Below are positions 1 through 12,010 of a stretch of 64,000 nucleotides of DNA, piece after piece (position 1 is the first letter of the stretch; the number at the start of each line of letters is the position of its first letter). A program made the position numbers and the translations under genes. The notes beneath the pieces were generated by a model that worked only from the letters and a program-made list of their open reading frames with translations, did not search any database and had not been told where the DNA came from. Origin of the DNA: Tenrec ecaudatus (taxonomy: Eukaryota; Chordata; Mammalia; Afrosoricida; Tenrecidae); NCBI RefSeq assembly GCF_050624435.1, contig NC_134539.1:40270001-40334000 (forward strand), in the 5' to 3' direction.

Positions 1-757
1 ATGTCCCCCAGGAAGGAAGTCACATATAGATCCTTGAAATTCGTTCCCCCTTTCCAACCCACCCTCCTTATCCCCTCCCAGTACTGCCACTCACACCACT
101 GATCCTGAGGGGATCATCCGCCCTGGTTTCCCTGTGTTTCCATATCCCATCTGTACCAGTGTACATCCGCTGGTCTAGTCAGACTTGCAAGGTAGAATTT
201 GGACCATGACAGTGCGGGGCAGGGGATGGGGAGAGGAAGCATTTAGGAACTAGAGGAAAGTTGTATTTTTCATCATTGCTACATCGCACCCTGTCTCACC
301 TCCTCCCCAAGACCCTTCTGTAAGGGGATGTCCAGTGGCCTACAAATGGGTTTTGGGTCTCCACTCCGCCCTCCCCTGCTCATTCGCTATGATAAGATTT
401 TTTGTTCTGATGATGCCCGATACCTGATCCCTTGACACCTTATGATCGCACAGGCTGGTGTGCTTCTTCCATGTAGGCTTTGTTGCTTCTGAGCTAGATG
501 GCCGCTTGTTTACCTTCAAGTCTTTAAGACTCCAAGCACTATATCTTTTGATAACTGGGTACCATCAGCCTTCTTCACCACATCTGCTTGTGCACCCATT
601 TGTCTTCAGCAATCATATTATGGAGATGAGCAGGCAATGTAATGATTTTTTGTTCTTTGGTGCCTAATAACTGATCCCTTCAGCACCTCATGGTCACACA
701 GACTGGTGTGCTTGTTCCATGTAGGTTTTATTGCTTCTGAGCCAGATGACCGCTTGT
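1..757 (-). mobile_element. L1 LINE 3' UTR, antisense
   Basis: The plus strand shows the reverse complement of an afrotherian L1 3' UTR. The same text recurs at 1887-2745 and 48300-48610 in this orientation and at 59337-59800 in sense orientation. Shared landmarks are the 'ggggatgtccagtggcc' block near 328 and the 'ctggtgtgcttcttccatg' block near 455. The terminal poly(A) end lies left of the window. A block at about 409-514 is repeated at about 642-757, which looks like an internal tandem repeat of the UTR. The element stops abruptly at 757, where an L1 ORF1 piece begins in the opposite orientation. Confidence 0.85.
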
Positions 758-1312
758 TAACAAAAACCAGTAGCATACTCACGGACCTCGAGAAGCAATT
801 GGAGGAATCAAAGAACTGCATCAGTGACTTGGAGGACAGCCAAGCAGATTTTAACAAATGCAAACAAAAATCTAATAAAATCATCAGAGAAGCTGAAGAA
901 AACTTAAGAGCTATGTCTGATGCTATGAAGTGGAACAACATTAGAATTATTTGCTTACCAGAGGAAGACACAACAAAGAAGGCATCTGCAACAATAGTGA
1001 GAGAATTCTTGGAGGAAAGCTTCCCCAGCTTAGTGAATGAAAACCAGGCAACCATTCAGGAGGCTGAATGAACCCCAGCAAGAGTGGATCACAAGAAGAA
1101 GTCACTAAGGCACATACTAGTTAAATATCCAACTTAGAGGAAAAGGAGAAAATCATGAGAGCAGGTAGGAAAAACCAGCAATCACTTATGAAGGTTCCCA
1201 AATAAGAAAATGCTCAGACCTATCAACAGAAACTATGAAAAAGAGGAGAAAGTGGAGTAATATATTCAAAAAATTGAAGGAAAACAATGCAAACCCAAGA
1301 ATACTCTACCTT
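758..1312 (+). pseudogene. L1 ORF1 fragment (inverted 5' part)
   Basis: The plus-strand translation from about 765 to 1075 is open and matches the L1 ORF1 coiled-coil to RRM transition: a leucine-rich heptad stretch with 'ISDLEDSQADFNKCKQK', then 'NNIRIICLPEE', the conserved 'NNIRIIGLPE' core of L1 ORF1p. A stop follows at about 1069. Past it, degenerate text still matches the ORF1 C-terminal domain (region of 'ARRQWNDIFKxLKEKN' and 'PRILYP', seen here as 'KKRRKWSNIFKKLKENN' near 1240-1290). ORF1p is the nucleic-acid chaperone of L1. This copy lacks its start and has stops and frame breaks, so it is dead. It lies head to head with the antisense UTR at 1-757, which fits a 5' inversion during L1 insertion. 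Confidence 0.85.
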
Positions 1313-1533
1313 TTAAGTTTTATTTGCTGTTATGGGTTAGGTCATGTAGTAGGTTCTTAATTAAATGTTTCTGGTCTTAATAGAATTGTTTGAGTACTTT
1401 AAATAATTAATCAGCTCATATCTCAAGATTTCTCATGTTTCATGAAAAAAAAGTGAGATACTTAGATTAAAATAATAGAATGTGTGGTTGAAGCCAATAA
1501 AATCTTTGGAAATTATTGGTTGATGAGAGTCCA

Positions 1534-1722
1534 AAACCCAAACCAAGCTCACTGCCATCAGCTTGCTTTTGACTCGTGGTAACACTATAAGATAGAGTGT
1601 AACTACCTCGGTGAGTTTCTGAGACTGTAAATCTACAGGAATGGAAAAGTTGACTGCTTTTTTCAAACTGCTGGCCTGTGATTAGCAGTCCAGCTCTGTG
1701 CCCACTGTCCCTCCAGTGCTCC
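1534..1722 (-). repeat. AfroSINE, antisense
   Basis: On the minus strand this begins 'GGAGCACTGGAGGGAC', a diverged SINE head, and runs through the body ('ctgagactgtaaatctac' on the plus strand) to the tail 'cactgccatcag'. It is a tRNA-derived afrotherian SINE, near full length at about 190 bp, with several substitutions. It is not a tRNA gene. Confidence 0.8.
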
Positions 1723-1886
1723 GATGATAAGAACAGGATGATGACATAGCCCATGATTTCTAAGGGACTCTGAAATTTAAAAGATGGTGTTGTAAGATGT
1801 CAGACTTGGTTGCTGTCACCAGAAAGCTGTTGGGCTGTGTCAGCATAAGAAAAAGGGTATCCATGAAAAAACGATTGAAGAGAGAT

Positions 1887-2745
1887 TTTGGTTCTTTTAA
1901 AATCATTTTAGTGGGGCTCATACAACACTTATCACAATCCATACATAGATCCATTGTGTCAAGCACATTTGTACATTTGTTGCCATCATCATTCTCAAAA
2001 TATTTGCTTTCTATTTGAGCCCTTGGCATCAGCTCCTCATTTCCCCACTCCCTTCCCTCTTCTCTCTCTCTCATGAAACCTTGATAATTTATAAATTATT
2101 GTTATTTTGTCATATCTTACACTGTCCAACGTCTCCCTTCACCCACTTTTCGGTTGTCTGTCCTCCAGAGAGGAGGTTATATGTAGATCCTTATAATCAA
2201 TTCCCCCTTTTTACCCTACCTCCAATCCACCCTCCTGGTATCACCAGTCTCACCACTGGTCCTGAGGGGTTCATCATGCCTGGATTCCCTGTGTTTCCAG
2301 TTCCTATCTGTGCCAGTGTGCATCCTCTCGTCTAACCAGATTTGTAAGGTAGAATTGGGATCATGACAGTGGGGGGTTAGTGGGGAGGAAGCATTTAAGA
2401 ACTTGAGGAAACTTATATGTTTCATCATTGCTACACTACACCTTAACTGGCTAGTCTCTTTCCTATGACCACTCTGTAAGGGGATGTCCAGTTGCCCACA
2501 GACGGGCTTTGGGTCCTCAATCTTCACTCCCCATCATTCACAATGATATAAGTTTTGTTCCTTGATGCCTGATACCTGTGCCCTTTGACACCTCATGATC
2601 ACACAAACTGGTGTACTTCTTCCATGTGGGCTTTGTTGCTTCTGAGCTAGATGGCCACTTTTTTATCTTCAAGCCTTTAAGACCCCAGATGTTATATCCT
2701 TTGATAGCCAGCCACCATCAGTTTTCTTCACCACATTTGCCCTTG
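1887..2745 (-). mobile_element. L1 LINE 3' UTR, antisense
   Basis: This starts at the L1 3' terminus: the plus strand shows a T-rich run, then 'aaaatcattttagtggggct', the complement of the L1 end 'agccc..taaaatgatttt'. It then follows the same UTR as 1-757 up to the 'caccatcagttttcttcacc' block. The L1 is 5'-truncated at about 2745, so only 3' UTR is left. Confidence 0.85.
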
Positions 2746-2749
2746 CTTG

Positions 2750-3230
2750 CTTGCTAAGATCCATTATACTCAGGGCCTTGGAACAAGGTCTGGTCCTTAA
2801 CCTGGGCTTGATGTATGTTGAGTTCTATGTATATATACTGGGCTCAGGTGAGCATTATTTGGCATTTAGGGAAGTGGATATGGGTCCACGTAGGAATTCA
2901 GCGGTTCAAAAGGGCACCTCCTCTATTGATTCTTTTGCACAGTTCTTGACTCAGTATTTGGTCTTCCTTGGGCTTTCTGTCCATCAAGGCAGTCTCTGTA
3001 GAGTGGAAGGGAAGTCAGGACTTTGGGAGAGTTCTTCCATATTAACATTTATTAGATGGGACACCAAAGTCAGTAAGAAGAGACAGTATTGTGGTTGAGA
3101 TTTTAACCAAGTCTTTAAGACCTCATCATCAAAATAGGCTCTAAATTTAAAATATAATCTTCATAACCTAGCTTATACTATTTGGAGAAACTATCTAAAT
3201 CCACCAAAAATATATTACACAACTTTTGAA
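2750..3230. other. Unassigned stretch
   Basis: No repeat or gene was recognised. A 115-codon open frame at 2751-3098 (+) has no motif that I recognise, and frames of that length are expected by chance in this composition. It may belong to an older, unidentified repeat next to the L1 end. Confidence 0.3.
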
Positions 3231-3235
3231 GTCCC

Positions 3236-3315
3236 TGTATGTGTGCATATATGTGTGTATATTAAGTATGTACATATGTATATGTATGTATATATATGTA
3301 TATATGTATATATAC
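3236..3315. repeat. TA/TG-rich simple repeat
   Basis: Alternating tatg/tata units ('gtatatatatgtatatatg') form a degenerate microsatellite. Open frames across it on both strands are artefacts. Confidence 0.85.
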
Positions 3316-3526
3316 TAGATTTGAAGACTTTGACTATAGAGATGCCTTTATGGACAGAGTCTTCTTTTCTTGTGTACATGTTAGTGACACAGTTTAAAAT
3401 AATAAAGGTCTGCATATTATCTTCATCCACACTATTCCTGTTAAACAGTGATGAACATTAGTTTCCATATGTTAACCTGTTCCTGTCCTTTCATAAATTG
3501 AGAACACAAAGCCTTGTTTGTTTGTT

Positions 3527-3567
3527 TGGGGGGGGTTGTGCTGTGTGTGTGTGTGTGTGTGTGTGTA
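3527..3567. repeat. G-tract plus (TG)n microsatellite
   Basis: A run of nine G at 3527-3535 is followed by 'ttgtgc' and thirteen TG units at 3542-3567. This perfect dinucleotide array is likely polymorphic. Confidence 0.95.
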
Positions 3568-4088
3568 ACTGATTTTGCTCAACATAATGTCGTTCTGGTT
3601 CATTCGTGTTCCAAGATGAATGTATTTTATGTGTCTTAGTTTTATGTATCTATTCCCATAAAGAGTTAAGGAATAGTTTTACTTACCTATTCTGATTTAC
3701 TTATATATTCCTATTATCTATTAGAATTTACCTAATTTTATTTATCTACTTTTATGTTTGTGGATATTAAGTTGTCCCCATCTTTTCACTATTGTGAGTG
3801 GTGTTGCAATGAATATAGATATGCATATACCTGTTCATGTCACTTCTATTAGATTTCTAGGCTACATACTTTGGAGTAGAACTTCTGAGACATATGACAA
3901 ATCTCCCTCTAGATTATTGAGGAATTATTGGATTGTTTCCCATAATTACTGTACCATTTTTCATAAACAACACAGAATAGATGAAAGCTTTTATTTCTTT
4001 ACATCCACTCTAATCATTGTTATTGTATGCTTTTCTTTTTTAAGTATTCTAGTGGGGTTGAAATGGTGTCACATTGTGTTGATTTGTT
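3568..4088 (-). mobile_element. Old L1 (L1M-type) 3' end, antisense
   Basis: The plus strand reads as the complement of the common mammalian L1 3' region: 'gctcaacataatgtc', 'gttgtccccatcttttcact', 'attgtgagtggtgttgcaatg' and 'ctagtggggttgaaatgg' occur in the expected order. Divergence is high, so this is much older than the afrotherian L1 copies. Confidence 0.8.
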
Positions 4089-4345
4089 TTTAATTTTTAT
4101 TGTGAAGTGGGTGAGAGTTTACAGAGCAAATTTTTCAACTACTAGTACACATTGTGTTGTATGACATTGATTGCAATCCCTCAATATAGGGACACTCTTC
4201 CACTTCTTCCTCGGTTTCCTGTTTCCATGTGTTTGACCTTCTATCCCTTCCTGCCTTCTAAGCTTTATCCCCGGACAAAGGCCTGCAATGCAACTACATA
4301 TCCATCCTGAAACGGATGAAAACAGGTTCAAGGAGAAGTAGAGTA
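4089..4345 (-). mobile_element. Second type of L1 3' end, antisense
   Basis: The text 'tttttattgtgaagtgggtg' followed by 'gagtttacagagcaaa' and a C/T-rich stretch resembles the antisense 3' terminus of another L1 subfamily seen in afrotherians. It abuts the older L1M fragment and may have inserted into it. Subfamily not determined. Confidence 0.5.
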
Positions 4346-4682
4346 TGTTGATCTCTTTCTACCAGAGAAAAAAGCTTTAGTACCGGACATCAATATTTGC
4401 AAAAGCTTGTGTGGATTTGTCCCCTGAATACTCATGACCCTCAGGTGTCGATGCAAAATGTTAGTATAAAACGTATATCTTTAACTACTTGCAAACATAA
4501 CACAAAATATTGGTAAATCAGAGAGATGTGTTTGTTAAGAAAATGCATGTCCTCCCATCACCATCCTGACATTTCTACCACTTTATCACTATAATTCAGA
4601 AGAGAATCATAGCAACGACTTTAATGTGGAGTTTGTTTTATGCATTATTTACAGTTGCTCTGTAACCTCAATTTTATAAGCA
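4346..4682. other. Unassigned AT-rich DNA
   Basis: I see no gene or recognisable repeat here. Confidence 0.3.
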
Positions 4683-4865
4683 CTGTAGCCTTGGTAGGTG
4701 GGTGGCTGCTAAGTGAGCGGTGCTTGTTGGAGTCCACCGGTGACTCAGAAGTAGGAATGTCCTGTCAACTCGCTCTTGTAAACACGACTTCCTGAAAACC
4801 AGAGAGAGCAGTTTACTGTGCCAGGGGGGTTGTGGTCAGTCAGAATCCACCTCATAGCAAACAAC
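4683..4865 (+). repeat. Diverged AfroSINE
   Basis: The order of head ('ccttggtaggtgggtggctg'), body ('ctcgctcttgtaaacac') and tail ('gtcagaatccacctcatagc') matches a sense AfroSINE with heavy divergence. It is followed by 'aaacaacaaaca', an A/C-rich tail. Confidence 0.6.
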
Positions 4866-4869
4866 AAAC

Positions 4870-7020
4870 ACACGGCAACTTTATTCTGGACTTTGGAGCA
4901 TTTAACAATATGAAAATGTTGAATTGCTTCTAATAAATTACTCCAAATGCCTCACCCCATTTTAAGTATGGAGTGGAGTGTAACAGGTGAGCAAGGAATG
5001 CGAGGAGGAGTACTCTGCAGCACACACAATTTCTGCACAGATGAGCTCGACGTCACATTAGAGGGAGCAAGTGTAGAGTAAATGGGCGGCCTGCTGTGCT
5101 GGTTACATGAAGTTGGATCATTTTTTTACATTCTGTTCCTTTTTTTAATCTTTAGTTTCAATAGATATTACCTCTTTGTATTTCAGTTGTCTCTATAAAA
5201 ACATTACATTTTGAAAGCTTTTAAAAGTCTTAGCAGAATTTACCTTTGGTCAAATGATAACACCCTCTTGTTTTTGTTTCTCCTTCACAATCTGTGACAT
5301 TTCATTGAAACTCCAGGTAACTTAAGTGAACATTTCCTAATAATTACTTTCCATTGATTTTATCTCACAGTGTGGACAGATTAAATGAATAAATGGAAGG
5401 AAGTAACAATTTGAGAGTTGTTAAATGATAATGAATGTGTCTATTTTAACATTTAATCATTGTACTGAACTCATAAAATAAAAGACATCGCCTTCATTAA
5501 AAATTATGAAATATTGGCTAGAAGATACAATGTCATACTAATGTAAGAAATTACAATGGACATTATCATTGCCCTTATAGACATTTTCATTCTACCATAT
5601 TAAGTGTGTGTAGGTACAGTGTAGGTTTACTTTCTCACACTTCCTATGCCCATCATTCTCCATCAGATGGTACACACACATAAACCCATCACCTGAAGAC
5701 ACTGTCTAGTTGATTGAAATGGATTGCTGGTAACACTACAGACTAATATTGCCTTGGATTCAGAAATAGGTATTGTTCTCATGGCATTGCTTCCATGGTC
5801 CCATTATTTTGTCATTTTTTTTACTTAGATGACTGCCTATCTTCCATAGCTGATAAACACTTTTATAAGCCCAGAGAATATAACAACCATAAAATACACC
5901 AAGTCCTTGCTCTGTAACATATATTTAAAGGATTCACTTGAAGGACTTGTAGTTTATGTATAATTCATCCTTTTCATAATTAATGCTGTGGTAAGCACAA
6001 TTACATGGCCCCTAAATGAGTTTGTGTGATAGATTCTTCTAAAATTTGATGATTGGTATTAAAGGTATAAAATATAAGCCCTCTAATTTATTCCCATGTC
6101 ATGTGTAAAAATACCAACTATTCCTCTGTATCTTTTCCAACTATGGATTTTATTGACTTATTTGGGTAACAGTAGTTGCTATCAGCTAGCTGGGAAGACA
6201 TAGTACTAGGGAATTTTCAATGCAAATTGCTCACAATAGTCTTTGGAAATCTGAGTGTTCATTTGGGACACACAGTTTAGCTTTACCAAAGATATATGAA
6301 CACTTGACTGTAACTTAAAGTTTAAGAAAACATTTTGCTAGCTTTTCTTGATTTCTGTAAAAATTCAGAATAACCCTAATTCTGTGTATGATGAAAATAG
6401 TCTATCAATTGATAACATTCCTGTAGGTAGTAGGGATGGGGGGATCATATATTTTAGCTCAACTGGAGTTTGACTGAAGAAAGCATTAAAGTCTCGAAGG
6501 TTCGGGGACAATGAGCTTCTGTTAAAGGCAGTGGCATAACTTGGGAGCACATTTGGTTGATGGTGAAGCAACATGATGGAATTCTTTCTCACTAAGCTAC
6601 AACAAAGACTGTTTAAATGGCTGTTTTCTGTTAAATAAATATATTTAACAAATTAAAATAATATAGACACAGTTATCTGATTTTGGATGGCACAAATATT
6701 AAGCACTGAATTCCTAGCTGAAAAGTTCACATGATATTTCAAACCCACTCAGAGACACCTTAGGACATGTCTAGCATTCTCCTTCCACAGGTTCACAGGG
6801 TAGAAAACCCTCTGGAGAAGTTCTACTCTTCACACATAGCATCAACTCAACATCAAGTAGAGACAAGAGCACCCTGCCTGGAATCATGGTTCTACAATAT
6901 ACTGTATTTCTTGTCAAGTAAGGTATTATCCCTTGATCTAATTTTCTTATCTCTAAAACAGAATGATGGATATCTATACCATGAGTGTGTTGTGATGATG
7001 AATAAAATTTGTATATATTA
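4870..7020. other. Long unassigned AT-rich region
   Basis: About 2.1 kb without a recognisable gene or repeat. Open frames are short (75 codons or fewer at 6365-6592) and lack motifs. Old decayed repeats are probably present but are not visible by eye. Confidence 0.35.
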
Positions 7021-7770
7021 GAACAGTGGGTGTTATGTGTCTGAAGAAATGGCCTGGCAGCCTCCTTAAGCCTCTGTCTATATAAAGGAGAATCCAAATC
7101 ATTTTCAGCCCCAGGCTGATTGCCCCAAGGCAGAAGTCAACTCTACTTCCTTCGCCCACTTTTCTTTCCCCTATTCTGACACCAGTGGTCCCTCCCAGAG
7201 AGCCAAAGCACTACATCTCTGCTAGATTTGATAATTCATTGCCTTGGACACACAGAACTCACAGACAGACAATATTCCCAATTGTGAGGATTTATTAAGG
7301 AAGTTAACAGGTCATACAATGATCAGGATACAGTTGTTTCCTAAAAGTCTCTTCTCAGCCATGCTGGTAGGTATGTCTCTCTGATCCTTGGTCTCTTCAC
7401 CCCTTGGTCCTTTGGCTCTAGCCTCCTTGAACCAGGAAAGCCATCTGCTGCCCTGTAGCATTGTTTCATGGTCAATGCCTCAGTTCCTCTGCTCTGTCTG
7501 CATGTGGCCCCTTTGATCTGTCTCATGGTCACTGTGCCTTGGCTTCTGAAACTGCTGCTGCCTCCCCCACTGTAGTCAGAGATCTTGCTGATGGCTCTTC
7601 TTTATGGGAAGTCACCAGAATCTCTCATCACTTCTGAGATGAAAGTGTTGTACTAGGGGAGTGACAAAACTGACCAATCTTCACTCTTATGGTTCATGCA
7701 TACTATTGCATGATCCCATTCAATCATTTGGTGGGACCACTAAATCATATGAAGCAATGGCTAGAAGAGC
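7021..7770 (-). repeat. Possible old LTR, antisense
   Basis: This block is GC-richer than its flanks. It holds 'ctgacaccagtggtccctcc' and 'caattgtgaggatttattaa', a layout typical of old antisense mammalian ERV LTRs (complement of a TTAATAAATCC-type polyadenylation region). I could not place it in a family and saw no terminal duplication. Confidence 0.35.
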
Positions 7771-8974
7771 CATAAGTATATAGTTTCATGTAGTACAATC
7801 ATAACTAGAAATTTTATTTTTATATATTACATTAAAATATTTGTGATTAGAATAAGTTATGTCAATCAATAAGCAACCCTTTATTTTAAAATTGTTTATA
7901 ATATTTTGTGATAAAATATTAGTCAAATAATTAGAAAGTACTCAGAGAAAAGGCAGTATATGTGAAAATATAAATATACAGTAACTGATTTTGAGGAATG
8001 TATAGTTTCTTGGCTATGCAAGTCCTATATACATAAAATGTAGCTAATATGAAAATGCAATTGATACTAGCACCAGACTTGTGGTTCAGGTAATACTTTT
8101 ATCAGTAAGGGGAAGAGCTTGTATATCTAGGATGAAAAAAACGGAACTGTACTTAAAGATTTATAAATCACAAACTTTGAAAGCAAATTCTATTTGTAGA
8201 TTTCAATCTTCTTGCTGTAGATTTAAATCTTATTTACTAATTGGAGATATAAGACTAACTTTTTCAAGAAGCCTTCCAATAATAAGATGACTTTTGTTTT
8301 GAAGCTATAAGTAAGTAATATGGGTATTCAGAATAGTAAAATATCAGAATTAACAGCAATAATGATAATAGCCATAATATGAAAAGGAACATAAACTGAG
8401 CATTCACATTTACAGTTAAGTGGAATTATTCTCTAAAAAATTGTATTGCTTGGTTATAGTTATTTTTATTGTACTTATTATGTTCATGTATTTACAAAAA
8501 GGATGTGCTGCTAAGTCTTACATGAAGTGAATTTATTTTTACCTAATAGCTTTCTTTAATTATGCAATTATCATTTATAACAGGTATTTTAATATAATAT
8601 GTAATTGGGATAACCTTGCATGAACTATGATAGTGGCGTCTTTCCTGTTTTGCTTTTCAATACAATTTAAAGGTTTGTACATGAGATAAAGTGGAGTATT
8701 ATAAGGACTAGCATGTTCGAGAAGAGTGGATTTTTTGTGACAAGCAGAACCAGCGCAGTCAAGTGGGTCTTAAACTTTTACTTAGAAGATTGAAATGCCA
8801 GTGAGCATGTAATAGTGTAATTCTAATGGGTATTAGCCACACATTGTCTTCGCCCTGCATCTTTTAAATAGGCTTCTTGGGAATTTATCGTGTTTCCATT
8901 TTTACCACTAAGAAGTAGAATTCAACATGTGACTTTTTTCTCTTCCTATGAGATTAATCCCTAAAATATGTACC
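7771..8974. other. Unassigned AT-rich DNA
   Basis: Very AT-rich with no recognisable gene. A weak MIR-like stretch may lie near 8390-8470. Confidence 0.3.
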
Positions 8975-9265
8975 GCTGTCCGAGGGCTCGATGAGAAAAG
9001 ATATCTGAAGACTTCCTCTCCTGCTGAGGAACTGGGCTAGGGCACGGCGCCAACCTTAAACGTGGCCATGAATGGGTACTAGTGGGGGAGTCCGACGCTT
9101 TCCATGCATGGAAGCAGCTGGGCCCTCAATGTCTAGCAGCAGTGTCGTCCATGCTGCAAATGGTCTGGTGTGCATGAGATTTTGCTCCTGAGTGTAGACC
9201 TGCATTCTGGTCTTCCTGTAGATAATCTACACTCTTCAATATCGTACAATAAACTATTTTTCTGA
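8975..9265 (+). other. Unidentified GC-richer island with poly(A) signal
   Basis: Composition changes sharply from the AT-rich flanks. The block contains several CpGs ('gtccgagggctcgatg', 'gcacggcgccaacc', 'gtccgacgc') and ends with 'AATAAA' inside 'gtacaataaactatt' near 9247. This is the layout of a processed mRNA 3' end, so a retrocopy of an unknown transcript is possible. No long open frame or known protein was recognised on either strand, and no clear poly(A) tract remains. Confidence 0.35.
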
Positions 9266-9750
9266 TAATATATGCAGGCATCAGTCTCTAAAGTTTATAA
9301 TTATGTATCCTGGCGTGGATGTATGTGTAGACAATTATACATCAAGATTTAATAGTGTTAATCTCAGGGGTGGGGTCAAATCTTAGATGATAAATATTTA
9401 TTTGCTTGCTTGGTTCGCTTGGTTTACTTTCTTTCTGTACTTCCTTACCTTTTTCTAAATGCTGAGAAAGAATTGTATTTTTAAAAAAAGGAAATGGAGG
9501 AAAGAAAACGTAGGCAGACCGGAGACACGAAGGAAGAAGGCTAAGAGGGTTACAGATACCATACTCTTCCTCTCTAGTTCCCAGAGTGGCCATGACAATG
9601 TAAGAATCTGGGGAAAGGGCATTTGTAAGGAAAGCGTTACTGTCAAGATATCCTCTGACCTGCACGCATTTTGTCAGTTATTTTAACAGGTAGGGTTAGC
9701 TACTCTTAGCAATCTGTTTTTCATCTCGGTTCTTTTTTTTTCCTATGTGT
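9266..9750. other. Unassigned stretch
   Basis: Overlapping open frames on both strands (up to 107 codons) contain no motif I can identify. There is a T-run near 9730. Confidence 0.3.
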
Positions 9751-9751
9751 T

Positions 9752-12010
9752 GTTGTCAGGTGCTATCTAGTATGTTCTGATAATAGCAGCCCTACATGCA
9801 ACAGAATGAGCTGATTCCTAGTCTTGCAAAAACCTCCCAATTGTTGTGGTTCAGCCCCTCGTTGCAGATGTGGAGTCGATTCACCTCAGCAAGGAGCTTC
9901 CTCTCTGTTTTGCTGACCATGTTGGTTATCAAGCACGGTGTCCACCCCTCTCTCCTAATCACATGTCCAACATATGTGAGAGGGAATCTTGCCACCCTAA
10001 CTTCTAAGGGGGATCCTGGTTATAGTTTTTCCAAAATTGATTTGTCTGTTTTTCTGGAAGCCCACAGCATTTTCATTATGCTTTGTGAACACCTTAATCC
10101 AAATGCATCAATTCTTCACTGGTCTTCCTTGTTCCTGTCTTCCTTATTTATTGTCCATTTTTAGCATCTTTAGGACGTTTCCGTCTTTGATTTTCATCAA
10201 GTGCCTAAAGTCGTATCAGCAAGAAATGTTGCATCAGCTGCGTATTGCCAATTGTGAATGAGACTTCCGCTAATCTTGATGCCTAGTTCTCTTTATATAC
10301 TGCAGTCTCTGAGATGATTTGCTCAGTATATAAATTGAACAGGTATGGTAAAGGATACAGCCCTGACACACATCTTTTCTGAATGTACATCATTTCATGT
10401 TTCCTTATTTTGTTTAAATGACTGCCTCTTGATTATATACAGATTATACATGAGCATAACTAAGTATTCTGAAATTCATCTTCTTATGGACACCATAGTT
10501 TGCCATGATTCACAGACTTGAATGACTTTACATTGTCAATAAAACACAAGTAAACAACTTTCTAATGTTTTCTGCTGGCAGCAAAGATCTATCTGACATC
10601 AGCAACTATAGCCCTTGTTCTATGTCCTTTCCTGAATCTGGACTGAACCTCTGGTAGCTCCCTATCAATATACTGCTACCCCATTGTTGGACGATCTTCA
10701 GCAAAATTTTACTTGCCTGTGACATCAGTGGTATTTTTCTATAATTTGTCTATTCTGTATGTCACCTTTCTGTAGAATGAGTTCAAATATGAGTCTCTTC
10801 CTGTCAGTTTGGCAAGTAGCTGTATTAGAGTTTTCTTGACATAGGTGAGTGCTTCAGGTGCTTCCTCAGCTTGTTGAGCATTTCAATGGGTGTTCCATCA
10901 AGTCCTGGAGCCTTGTTTTTGACTCATGATTTCAGTGCAACTTTATCCTCCTTCGTAAGCATCATTAGTTCTTGATCATATGCTATGTCTTGAAATCGAG
11001 GAATTAACTAGTTCCTTTTTGCCACAGTCACTCTGAATTCGTTCCAGTATTTGATTCTTCCTCCATAATTCAATATTTTTCTTTCAATATTGCAACTTTA
11101 GAATTTATTTATTTTTTTCTTATAGTTTAAGATATAATAAATATGCTTTTCTTCTTTGGCTTTCTAACTCTAGATATTTGCACATTTCATTATTAATATT
11201 TTACTTTGTCTTCTCCAATTGCCCTTAGATATGTTCTGTTCAGCTCTTATACTTCATTATCCTTTAATTTGCATTGTCTACTCAAAGATGAAGAGAAAGT
11301 TTCTTTAGTTTACACTGTCATCCACTTTGATCTTTTCTCTCTTTCCTGTATTTCAGATGATCTTTTGCTCTCTTCATGTCTGATGTCCCTGATGTCATCT
11401 CACTGCTCAGTTCTTCTATTATTGGCGTTCAATACAGCAAACCTATTCTTCAGTCTTCTTGAAATTCAAGAGTGATAGACTCAGGTCACATTTTGTCTCT
11501 TGTGAACTCATTTTCATTTTGTTCAGCTTCAACCTGTACTTACATATAAGCAATTTATGGTCTGTTCTACTGTCGGCCCCCGACCTTGCTTTAGCTGCTA
11601 ATATTGAACCTTTCTGTCATCTCTTCCCATAGATATAACCAACTTGATTTCTGTGTATTCTTTATGGAGAAATACACATGCATAATTACCATTTTGTTGT
11701 TATAAAATGGTATTTTCTATGAAGAAGCCACTGAAAAATTATATCATATTATCTCTAGCTTGGTTTGTATCGCTGAGATCATATTTTCCAAATACTATTA
11801 CCTCTTGTTGGTTTCCAACTTTCACATCCCCATAACCAATAATTATCAAAGAATTTTTCATCAATTTCATTCTGATGATAATGGTAGAATTCTTCAATTT
11901 CTTCCTCGCGAGCTTTGGTCGTTGGTAAACAAATTTGAATAATAGTTGTATTGATTGGATTTCCTTGAAGGAGGATAAATATTATCTTATCAGTTATTTT
12001 GTCATAAGGG
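9752..12010 (-). pseudogene. RTE (BovB-clade) LINE, near full length, dead ORF
   Basis: On the minus strand this is an RTE-type LINE, which encodes one protein with an apurinic endonuclease-like domain followed by reverse transcriptase. The plus strand opens with the complement of the 3' terminus ('tgttgttgtcaggtgct'), then the C-terminal tail, the RT region and the endonuclease region in order. Diagnostic reverse-translated blocks include 'ELPEVQSRFRKG' (RT domain, near 10620-10660) and 'DGTPIEMLNKLRKH' near 10870-10910. The endonuclease part is reached at about 11,760-12,000. Stops and frameshifts are frequent in all frames. The 5' end appears truncated. This clade is known for horizontal transfer among vertebrates and is present in afrotherians. 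Confidence 0.88.

Noticed and set aside
3243..3461. 72-codon frame with repeated Tyr/Ile/Val
   Set aside because: It starts in the TA/TG simple repeat and has no other support.
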